6,710 bases of DNA. It comes from Ilumatobacter sp. (GTDB lineage: Bacteria > Actinomycetota > Acidimicrobiia > Acidimicrobiales > Ilumatobacteraceae). This document shows positions 1 to 4,822 of this stretch, in pieces (the first letter of the stretch is position 1; each line of letters begins with the position of its first letter). Location of the stretch: positions 1 to 6,710 of the forward strand of contig JAJCXU010000227.1 in assembly GCA_029263275.1 (NCBI GenBank). The letters run 5' to 3'. The notes under the pieces were generated by a model. The model worked only from the letters and a program-made list of their open reading frames with translations, searched no databases and was not told where the DNA came from. The position numbers and the translations under genes were made by a program.

Positions 1-149
1 TCTTGGAGCGGGTCCTCGCACGTCACCGAAGTCGTCGCTGCTGCCTCAGCCGTCGGCGTCGATGCGCCGGGAAGAACGACTCCGAGACCAGCCGCGAGCG
101 CGACTACGAAGCCGCCGCACCCCGCCCTCCGCAGGTTCGAGAGACGCAT
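1..149 (-). CDS. N-terminus of an exported protein of unknown function (partial)
   Basis: Reading from the ATG at 149 on the minus strand gives 49 open codons that run off the left edge. The N-terminus is a textbook signal peptide: basic residues (MRLSNLRR), a hydrophobic core at about residues 13-28 (GFVVALAAGLGVVLPG), and a small-residue cleavage region around TAEAAA at 34-38. The mature part begins TTSVTCEDPLQ. The product is therefore probably exported by Sec; no family can be named from so few residues. It starts 42 bp beyond the glnS stop on the same strand, so co-transcription is possible. No strong Shine-Dalgarno precedes this ATG. A TTG nine bases upstream is an alternative start. 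Confidence 0.6.
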   Translation of the reverse strand, partial: MRLSNLRRAGCGGFVVALAAGLGVVLPGASTPTAEAAATTSVTCEDPLQ

Positions 150-191
150 CTGGCACAACGTAGTGCGCCCTCATGCGAGCGGGCCCGCGGG

Positions 192-1898
192 TCACTTTCG
201 CTTCTGAATGTTCGCCCATTCGTCGCGCAGGCCGACCGTGCGGTGGAAGAGCAGTGGCGTTCGCGGGTCCGCAGCGAAGTAGCCCAGTCGTTCGAATTGC
301 ACGACTTCGCCGGGCGCTGTGGCGGCCAGTGCGGGCTCGAGCTTGCAGCCGTGGAGCAGCGTCCTCGACTCGGCATTGAGGTCGTCGAACGGATCGCCGG
401 TTTCGGCGCCGGGCACCTCAGCACTGAAGAGTCGGTCGTACAGCGCGACATCGGCGTCCACTGCGTGCGCCGCGCTCACCCAGTGCATGGTCGACTTGAC
501 CTTGCGTCCGTCGGGAGCGTTGCCGCCTCTGGTCTCGGGGTCGTAGGTGACGTGTACCTCGACGACGTTGCCGGCATCGTCGGTGACGAAGTCGGTTGCC
601 GTGATGAAGTACGCGCCGCGCAGGCGGACCTCACGCCCTGGTGTGAGCCGGTAGTACTTGGGCGGCGGCTCGGCCTTGAAGTCGTCGTGCTCGATGTACA
701 GCACGCCAGAGAACGGTGCCGTTCGAGTGCCGTCCTCAGCGTTTTCCGGGTTGTTCTTCAGCTCGACGTATTCGACCACCGGTTCGCCGGCGGCATCGGT
801 TGGCCAGTTGGTGATGACGACCTTGAGCGGTTCCAGCACTGCCATACGACGCTGAGCGAGCTTGTTCAGGCGCGTTCTGATGAACGATTCAAGCAGCTCG
901 ATCTCATGGCGGCTGTTGGTCTTCGACACACCGATGAAGTCGCAGAACTCCCGGATTGCGGCGGCGGGATAGCCACGTCGGCGGAGTCCACGCAGAGTCG
1001 GCAATCGAGGATCATCCCAACCGTCGACGACACCATCAGCGACCAGCCGCGCGAGCTTGCGCTTCGATGTGATCGTGTGAGTGAGTTCCAACCGTGCGAA
1101 CTCAAACTGCAGCGGTTGCTCGAATGGGAGCACCCCGAGCTCGCGCAGTTGATCGAGATACCAGTCGTAGAGCGCCCGATGGGAGTCGAACTCGAGTGAG
1201 CACAGCGAGTGCGTGATGCCCTCGATCGCATCACTTTGTCCGTGCGCCCAGTCGTAGGTCGGGTAGATGCTCCAGCTGTCGCCGGTGCGGTGATGTGACT
1301 CTTTGCGAATCCGATACATCACGGGATCGCGCAGCTGCATGTTCTCGTGTTGCATGTCGATCTTGGCGCGCAGCACGTGAGCACCCTCGTCGAAATCACC
1401 GGCACGCATTCCGGCGAACAGTTCGAGGTTCTCGTCAACAGTTCGATTGCGGAACGGGCTTTCGACCCCCGGCTTGCCGTAGCCGCCGCGCTGCTCAGAG
1501 ATCGTCTCGCCATCTTGATCGTCGACGTATGCGAGTCCGTTCGAGATGAGGAGTTCCGCCCAGTCGGCGAGCTGCGCGAAGTAGTCGCTGGTGAACAACG
1601 GTTCGCGGTCGAGCGGGTACCCGAGCCATGCGAGGTCTTCGATGATGCCATCGACGTAGCTGGTGTCTTCGGTGTCGGGATTCGTGTCGTCGAATCGCAG
1701 ATTGCACGCTCCGTCGAACTCTCGTGCGAGTTCGAAGTCTGCAGTGATCGCCTTGGCATGGCCGACGTGCAGGTAACCGTTGGGCTCAGGAGGGAAACGG
1801 GTCTGAACGCGTCCACCGAAGACCCCCGTCGCGTTGTGCTCGACGACCAGGTCGTGGACAAAGTTCGCGGCAGCAGGAGGGTTCGACGTCTCGGCCAT
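192..1898 (-). CDS. glnS: Glutaminyl-tRNA synthetase (GlnRS)
   Basis: This class I aminoacyl-tRNA synthetase charges tRNA-Gln directly with glutamine using ATP, in the cytoplasm. The 568-residue product is close to the E. coli enzyme length (about 554). It shows the GlnRS form of the HIGH motif (RFPPEPNGYLHVGH, residues 34-47), the RFDDTNP segment at 68-74, TYDWAH plus EGITHSL in the active-site domain at 214-232, and the KMSKS-equivalent TSKRKL at 277-282. GWDDPRLPTLRGLRRRGY follows at 293-310. The C-terminal half (about 340-560) corresponds to the beta-barrel anticodon-binding region. The start at 1898 is chosen over the upstream in-frame ATG at 1955 because the protein then begins like known GlnRS (NFVHDL...), about 44 residues before HVGH. 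No Shine-Dalgarno precedes it, so a leaderless message is likely. GluRS is excluded by the GlnRS-specific motifs. Confidence 0.96.
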   Translation of the reverse strand: MAETSNPPAAANFVHDLVVEHNATGVFGGRVQTRFPPEPNGYLHVGHAKAITADFELAREFDGACNLRFDDTNPDTEDTSYVDGIIEDLAWLGYPLDREPLFTSDYFAQLADWAELLISNGLAYVDDQDGETISEQRGGYGKPGVESPFRNRTVDENLELFAGMRAGDFDEGAHVLRAKIDMQHENMQLRDPVMYRIRKESHHRTGDSWSIYPTYDWAHGQSDAIEGITHSLCSLEFDSHRALYDWYLDQLRELGVLPFEQPLQFEFARLELTHTITSKRKLARLVADGVVDGWDDPRLPTLRGLRRRGYPAAAIREFCDFIGVSKTNSRHEIELLESFIRTRLNKLAQRRMAVLEPLKVVITNWPTDAAGEPVVEYVELKNNPENAEDGTRTAPFSGVLYIEHDDFKAEPPPKYYRLTPGREVRLRGAYFITATDFVTDDAGNVVEVHVTYDPETRGGNAPDGRKVKSTMHWVSAAHAVDADVALYDRLFSAEVPGAETGDPFDDLNAESRTLLHGCKLEPALAATAPGEVVQFERLGYFAADPRTPLLFHRTVGLRDEWANIQKRK

Positions 1899-1904
1899 GT
1901 CGCC

Positions 1905-1936
1905 AGTATGCCCACGTCCGAGGCGACCAGAGGCAA
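1905..1936 (-). promoter_or_regulatory. Possible leaderless promoter of glnS
   Basis: On the minus strand the hexamer CATACT (plus-strand 1905-1910) matches the TATAAT consensus at 4/6, including the key A and final T. It ends six bases before the glnS ATG, so transcription would start at about the A of the start codon. This fits the missing Shine-Dalgarno. The best -35-like hexamer, TTGCCT (1931-1936), is 20 bp away, longer than the optimum. This is a weak call made from position and motif only. Confidence 0.2.
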
Positions 1937-2025
1937 TGCTTCGAGCACTCCCCAATCATCACCCAGCGCGGGCGGTACCCTCACTCTGGGTGCCGATTTC
2001 AGGTCTATTCGAAGAATTTCGGCCA

Positions 2026-2060
2026 GATCTGTAAGGAAGTCCGCTGAGCGGACATGTCTT
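2026..2060 (+). repeat. Site A of a 35-bp near-repeat, upstream of the sigma gene
   Basis: These 35 bases match 4112-4146 at 26 positions without gaps and in the same orientation. The shared blocks are GAT, TGTAAG, AA, the ten-base core GAGCGGACAT (2046-2055) and TCTT. The site contains a perfect hairpin-forming inverted repeat, GTCCGC-TGA-GCGGAC (2039-2053), flanked by roughly matching AAG and CTT arms. It ends 51 bases before the sigma factor ATG, within the expected promoter or operator zone. An ECF-type promoter reading (GGAA at 2035-2038, GTC at 2056-2058) is possible, but the GGAA is not kept in the other copy. Confidence 0.7.
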
Positions 2061-2064
2061 CTCA

Positions 2065-2086
2065 GATCGGCGCTTCTGGGCCGATC
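2065..2086 (+). promoter_or_regulatory. Inverted repeat in the sigma-gene leader
   Basis: GATCGGC (2065-2071) and GCCGATC (2080-2086) form a perfect 7-bp inverted repeat around an 8-base loop. It ends 11 bases before the GGAGG Shine-Dalgarno (2098-2102) of the sigma gene. It could be an RNA hairpin in the leader or a protein-binding operator. There is no U-rich tract, so it is not a classic terminator. Function is inferred from position only. Confidence 0.4.
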
Positions 2087-2111
2087 CACAGATGACCGGA
2101 GGGGGGCGGAG

Positions 2112-2669
2112 ATGGCAGCAGCGCGAAATGAGTTCACGAGTACACCCCAGGCCGCCGACTCTGTCGCGTTCACCGAGATGTATCGGCTCCACCTCGGATC
2201 GGTCCGCGCCTATGCGAGCACGTCGGTGGCCGCAGCCGACATCGACGACGTCGTGTCGGAAGTGTTTGCCCTCGCGTGGCAACGGCGCGAAGACGTCCCG
2301 CTCGATTGGGCGCGAGGCTGGCTGGTCGGTGTGACTCGCAATGTCATCCGCACGCGACGCCGATCCGCTCGGCGCGCTGCGTCCTACATCGACCGGTTCG
2401 ACGAACATCGTCCAACTCCTGCCGCTGGCCCAGATGACGCGCAGCTGGCAACCGAACGGTTCGACACGCTCGAGGCCGCAATGCGAACGCTGCGTCCGGC
2501 CGATCAGGAGATTCTGATGCTCGCCGGCCCGTACGAGATGTCGAACGGCGACATCGCTGCGGCACTCGATACCAGCGAAAACAACGTCGGAGTGCGCCTT
2601 CACAGGGCCCGCCAGCGCCTGCGCTCCGCCTTCGATGGCGTCGCCGCGAGCGGAGGTGAGGTCGCATGA
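2112..2669 (+). CDS. ECF-type RNA polymerase sigma factor
   Basis: The 185-residue product has the two-domain layout of group 4 (ECF) sigma factors, which direct RNA polymerase to a small signal-controlled regulon. Region 2 covers about residues 19-88: FTEMYRLHLGSVRAYA, then the acidic IDDVVSEVFALAW segment, then WLVGVTRNVIRTRRR for -10 recognition and melting. Region 4 covers about 117-174: LEAAMRTLRPADQEIL leads into a helix-turn-helix (NGDIAAALDTSENNVGVRL) and RARQRLR for -35 recognition. A short Pro/Ala linker lies between them, with no extra C-terminal domain. The start at 2112 follows GGAGG at 2098-2102 by nine bases and matches the family's length; the much longer open frame upstream is antisense to glnS. 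The next gene overlaps its stop codon by ATGA, as is usual for a sigma gene and its anti-sigma partner. The ECF subgroup and target promoters cannot be named from sequence. Confidence 0.92.
   Translation: MAAARNEFTSTPQAADSVAFTEMYRLHLGSVRAYASTSVAAADIDDVVSEVFALAWQRREDVPLDWARGWLVGVTRNVIRTRRRSARRAASYIDRFDEHRPTPAAGPDDAQLATERFDTLEAAMRTLRPADQEILMLAGPYEMSNGDIAAALDTSENNVGVRLHRARQRLRSAFDGVAASGGEVA
2652..2659 (+). promoter_or_regulatory. Full-length Shine-Dalgarno inside the sigma gene
   Basis: GGAGGTGA here matches the complement of the 16S rRNA 3' end over eight bases. It sits six bases before the ATG at 2666. It is the strongest ribosome site in the window and lies inside the last codons of the sigma gene. 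It supports the overlapping start of the next gene, and strong, possibly coupled, expression of the membrane partner with the sigma factor. Confidence 0.75.
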
Positions 2670-3433
2670 GCATCGATGAACGCTTCGACCCCGTCGAGCT
2701 GCTCAACACCTACTCGGCTCCGACCGGGTGGGGCAGCACCGTCGAACTCACCGGGCCCGACGCTGAAGCACGCGCAGTCTCCCTGCTCGAACACATCGTC
2801 GGCGGCACGATCACTGCATTCGGCCCGCGGCGCCGCCATCTCCGTCTGGTCACCGGCGTCGTCATCGCAGCAAGCCTCGGTGGTGCTGCCGTCGCCGCTG
2901 CGACGTTCCTGTCGCGCAGCCCAGACGAACCTCAGTCGATCTCATGTTGGTCTGAGCCAGTTGCTCCACCCGAAGCGCAAGTTGCTCTCGGATGGGATGG
3001 CGTGGACAATCCCGTCGAGATGTGCACGGGCGAGTGGGACGGTGGAAGCCTCGGCGATGAAGGCCCACCGGAGCCGTTGCAGGCCTGTGTGACCGCCGAC
3101 GGCGTCGCAGCGATCGTTCCGGGCGACGAAGCAACGTGCGAACAACTCGGTCTGTCATCGTTTGCGCCGATCGATCCGGAGACGCAGAGTGGAGAGGCCC
3201 TGCTCAACCTGGCCGACCTTGAACAACGCCTCACGGACACGTACAACCTGGGTTCTTGCCAAGAAGCGGAGACTGCCGCGGTTGAGATACGCAGCCTCCT
3301 CGACGAGCTCAACTTCGAAGGTTGGGACGTCACAATCGCCGGCATTTTCAATGACGACGAACCATGCGCCTCGGTCTCTGTTGATCCGACCTTGGACACC
3401 GTTTTCATCGTCCCTCTCGGACGTGGCGGCTGA
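2666..3433 (+). CDS. One-span membrane protein, probable anti-sigma partner
   Basis: The 255-residue product has a roughly 60-residue N-terminal cytoplasmic part (MSIDERFDPVELLNTYSAPT...), a basic stop (RRRHLR, 55-60), one hydrophobic helix at about 61-82, and a C-terminal part of about 170 residues. The positive-inside rule places the C-terminus outside the membrane. The outer part is acidic and has six cysteines (94, 120, 141, 158, 198, 234), consistent with disulfides. No zinc anti-sigma motif (HxxxCxxC) is visible. The anti-sigma role is inferred from the 4-bp ATGA overlap with the ECF gene, the size of the N-terminal segment and the topology; no homology to a named anti-sigma domain is recognised. 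The outer domain could sense an envelope signal or bind the secreted protein encoded 29 bp downstream. Alternatively it may be a lineage-specific membrane protein merely co-expressed with the sigma factor. Confidence 0.8.
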   Translation: MSIDERFDPVELLNTYSAPTGWGSTVELTGPDAEARAVSLLEHIVGGTITAFGPRRRHLRLVTGVVIAASLGGAAVAAATFLSRSPDEPQSISCWSEPVAPPEAQVALGWDGVDNPVEMCTGEWDGGSLGDEGPPEPLQACVTADGVAAIVPGDEATCEQLGLSSFAPIDPETQSGEALLNLADLEQRLTDTYNLGSCQEAETAAVEIRSLLDELNFEGWDVTIAGIFNDDEPCASVSVDPTLDTVFIVPLGRGG

Positions 3434-3462
3434 CGGCGCTCAAACAGACACGAAAGGGACCC

Positions 3463-4098
3463 ATGAACACTCTCACCACCTTGATTCCACGCGCCCACAA
3501 GCCCCGACCGACACGCTTGAGGCGCACCGTCGCGATACTCGCCGTCACGGGCGTTTCGCTCGTCGGCGCACTCAGTGTCGATGCTGCTGACTCCGGCCGA
3601 GCATCGGTTGCCGCGACGACTGACCGTTCAGTCGCCACGTTCGAGGGTCGAGAGATCGACCTCTCGAAGGACTGGGGGGAAGCGGCGGCGTGTTGGGTCG
3701 ACGAAGTCGGAAAGGCAACGTGCTTCCGTACGGAGGCGATGATGGACCGCGCCCTTGTCGCTGCGGGCAAGGACCTGGCGGCGACCAATTCACCGACTGA
3801 GGTCGACAAACGCGAAGGAGCGCGCGCTGCCGGATGCAGCAGTTCCCTGCGGCTCTATCGCAACAACTACTACGGGGGTGGCGTGGTCTATCTGTCACAG
3901 CGGGGCTACTGGATCAACCTGTCGTGGTACGGGTTCGACAACGTGGTCTCCAGCTACCGGGTCGGCGGGTGCAGCTCAACATTTCGCAGCGGCAGCAACG
4001 GCTCGGGCAACACCTATTGGGGCGGGACTTGGGCCTGGGCATCGAAATCATCGATGAGCGGGTGGAACAACGTGTTGTCGAGCGTCTACATCTACTGA
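3463..4098 (+). CDS. Secreted beta/gamma-crystallin-like protein (peptidase inhibitor I36 type)
   Basis: The 211-residue product starts with a long signal peptide: basic residues up to about 21, a hydrophobic stretch at about 23-38, and probable cleavage near VDAA (39-42). A linker with Cys77 and Cys87 (ACWVDEVGKATC) follows. The C-terminal 87 residues form two repeats of the beta/gamma-crystallin fold. Repeat 1 (about 128-167) has LRLYRNNYYGGGVVYL, then NLSWYGFDNVVSSYR; repeat 2 (about 172-211) ends in WNNVLSSVYIY. Each ends with the family's (N/D)(N/D)xx(S/T)S calcium-binding signature: DNVVSS at 159-164 and NNVLSS at 202-207. Cys125 and Cys170 frame repeat 1. Streptomyces metalloproteinase inhibitor (family I36) has this fold, so inhibition of a peptidase is possible, but no reactive site is identifiable. 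The start follows GAAAGGGA (3452-3459). It lies 29 bp after the membrane protein gene and is probably the operon's last gene. Confidence 0.83.
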   Translation: MNTLTTLIPRAHKPRPTRLRRTVAILAVTGVSLVGALSVDAADSGRASVAATTDRSVATFEGREIDLSKDWGEAAACWVDEVGKATCFRTEAMMDRALVAAGKDLAATNSPTEVDKREGARAAGCSSSLRLYRNNYYGGGVVYLSQRGYWINLSWYGFDNVVSSYRVGGCSSTFRSGSNGSGNTYWGGTWAWASKSSMSGWNNVLSSVYIY

Positions 4099-4111
4099 GA
4101 AATCTTGACGT

Positions 4112-4146
4112 GATGTGTAAGAAATCTCATCGAGCGGACATTTCTT
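4112..4146 (+). repeat. Site B of the 35-bp near-repeat, between the operon and the BldD-like gene
   Basis: This is the second copy of the repeat described at 2026-2060, starting 14 bases after the stop of the secreted protein gene. It keeps TGTAAG, the core GAGCGGACAT (4132-4141) and TCTT. Here the outer arms form a perfect 9-bp inverted repeat, GTAAGAAAT (4117-4125) and ATTTCTTAC (4140-4148), with a 14-base spacer. In the other copy the inner arms pair instead. It ends 103 bases before the BldD-like start, so it may be a promoter or operator for that gene. The A/T-rich stem with a long spacer and no U-tract argues against a terminator. Confidence 0.7.
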
Positions 4147-4160
4147 ACTAACAGTTCATA

Positions 4161-4206
4161 TCCCCCGACCCGCAGCGGGTCGGACGGTCCCCCGACCGGC
4201 CCGCTG
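4161..4206 (+). promoter_or_regulatory. Structured leader with two mutually exclusive hairpins
   Basis: Hairpin 1 (4165-4183) pairs CCGACCCGC with GCGGGTCGG across a single base, in practice a CAG loop. Hairpin 2 (4173-4206) pairs CAGCGGG with CCCGCTG, continues through a T-G pair and CGG/CCG, passes one A-A mismatch and closes with CGG/CCG around a TCCC loop. Both use the segment at 4175-4183, so only one can form at a time. The cause is a direct repeat, TCCCCCGACCCGC (4161-4173) and TCCCCCGACCGGC (4188-4200), 12/13 identical. Hairpin 2 ends just before the AGGTGA ribosome site (4208-4213). The layout suggests an attenuator or translational switch for the BldD-like gene. A tandem terminator without U-tract for the upstream operon is the main alternative. 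Confidence 0.5.
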
Positions 4207-4220
4207 TAGGTGACCGCAAC

Positions 4221-4235
4221 ATGACCGCCACATGA
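4221..4235 (+). other. Possible four-codon leader reading frame (MTAT)
   Basis: The best Shine-Dalgarno in this leader, AGGTGA at 4208-4213, lies seven bases before the ATG at 4221. That ATG opens a frame of only four codons (M-T-A-T) before a TGA. The TGA overlaps, as ATGA, the ATG at 4232, which is in frame with the BldD-like gene. It may load ribosomes and couple translation to the regulator, or it may be chance. Three 11-base near-repeats start at 4211, 4222 and 4233 (TGACCGCAACA, TGACCGCCACA, TGATCGCAGGG) and run through it. Confidence 0.25.
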
Positions 4236-4239
4236 TCGC

Positions 4240-4243
4240 AGGG
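4240..4243 (+). promoter_or_regulatory. Ribosome site favouring the BldD-like start at 4250
   Basis: AGGG here sits six bases before the ATG at 4250. The alternative in-frame ATG at 4232 has no Shine-Dalgarno at a usable distance (AGGTGA is 18 bases away). This favours 4250, unless translation is coupled from the short frame at 4221. Confidence 0.45.
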
Positions 4244-4249
4244 CTCACC

Positions 4250-4819
4250 ATGACCGACACCATCTCCGTACCGCTCGCAGACACCATCAGCATCACCGCC
4301 GACGCACCACCAGACCTCGACGCCGACGCGATCGCGTCCCAGATCTGCCGGGACGTCGGTGTACGCCTTCGCGCACTGCGCGAACAGCGGCAGATGACGC
4401 TCCAGGACGTCGAGCACTTCTCCGAAGGCGGCTTCGTTCCATCAACCATCGGAGCGTACGAACGTGGCGAACGAGCGATCTCGCTTCCCCGTCTGCAACG
4501 CCTCGCTGCCCTCTACGGCGTGCCCGTTGAGCAGCTCATCCCAGCCTCCGACGATCGGCCGACGGCCTACCGCTCATCTCCGATCACCGAGCCGCTCCGG
4601 GTCGACCTCGACAGGCTCAACCAGCTCGGCGGCGACGGATTCCTCTCCATGCTCCGGTTCATCGAGAACCTCCGGGCGCATCGAGGTGATTGGGACTCCA
4701 ACCTCATCACGCTGCGCGGAGCCGACGCCATCGTCATCGGCGCGATGCTCGACGTGCCCGTTGACCAAGTCGTCGACCGGTTGCGGGCGCTCGACCTCTC
4801 ACCCGTCGCTACGAACTGA
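4250..4819 (+). CDS. BldD-like transcriptional regulator (XRE-type HTH plus c-di-GMP-binding-like C-terminus)
   Basis: The 189-residue product aligns along its length with BldD, the actinobacterial developmental regulator that dimerises on cyclic di-GMP. An N-terminal extension of about 36 residues precedes the helix-turn-helix domain (about 37-98: VGVRLRALREQRQMTLQDVE, then IGAYERGERAISLPRLQRLA, then YGVPVEQLIP), which has the BldD hallmark YERGxRA. The C-terminal domain (about 117-183) contains VDLDRL, RFIENLRAHRGDWD and LITLRGAD. BldD binds c-di-GMP through RGD-x8-RQDD. Here R145-G-D147 is followed after exactly eight residues by R156-G-A-D159, so the outer Arg and Asp remain and the middle QD becomes GA. 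It may still bind c-di-GMP or have altered affinity. The start at 4250 is preferred by AGGG at 4240-4243; 4232 would add six residues. It shares an upstream repeat with the sigma gene and ends 3 bp from the convergent phosphatase gene. Confidence 0.88.
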   Translation: MTDTISVPLADTISITADAPPDLDADAIASQICRDVGVRLRALREQRQMTLQDVEHFSEGGFVPSTIGAYERGERAISLPRLQRLAALYGVPVEQLIPASDDRPTAYRSSPITEPLRVDLDRLNQLGGDGFLSMLRFIENLRAHRGDWDSNLITLRGADAIVIGAMLDVPVDQVVDRLRALDLSPVATN

Positions 4820-4822
4820 CCG

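Noticed and set aside
179..191. GC palindromes (GCGGGCCCGC and CCCGCGGG) after glnS as a terminator
   Set aside because: They are overlapping short palindromes with no loop and no T-tract; they could be chance in a sequence this GC-rich.
3..1199. 398-codon plus-strand open frame opposite glnS
   Set aside because: It lies antisense to a clear GlnRS, resembles no protein family and has the Arg/Ala/Val-rich make-up of a shadow frame in high-GC DNA.
1347..2111. Upstream extension of the sigma factor frame
   Set aside because: The extension is antisense to glnS and lacks sigma-like sequence. The Shine-Dalgarno and family length place the start at 2112.
1959..2603. 214-codon minus-strand open frame across the sigma gene and its leader
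   Set aside because: It overlaps the conserved sigma regions on the opposite strand and has no family signal.
2666..3433. Zinc-binding anti-sigma (ZAS) domain in the membrane protein
   Set aside because: The N-terminal cytoplasmic part has no cysteines and no HxxxCxxC motif; all six cysteines lie on the outer side.
4117..4148. 9-bp inverted repeat read as the operon's terminator
   Set aside because: The stem is A/T-rich with a 14-base spacer and no following T-tract, and related sequence occurs upstream of the sigma gene, where a terminator is not needed.
4148..4449. Two minus-strand frames over the BldD-like leader and N-terminus
   Set aside because: They overlap the regulator's helix-turn-helix coding region and show no protein-like pattern.
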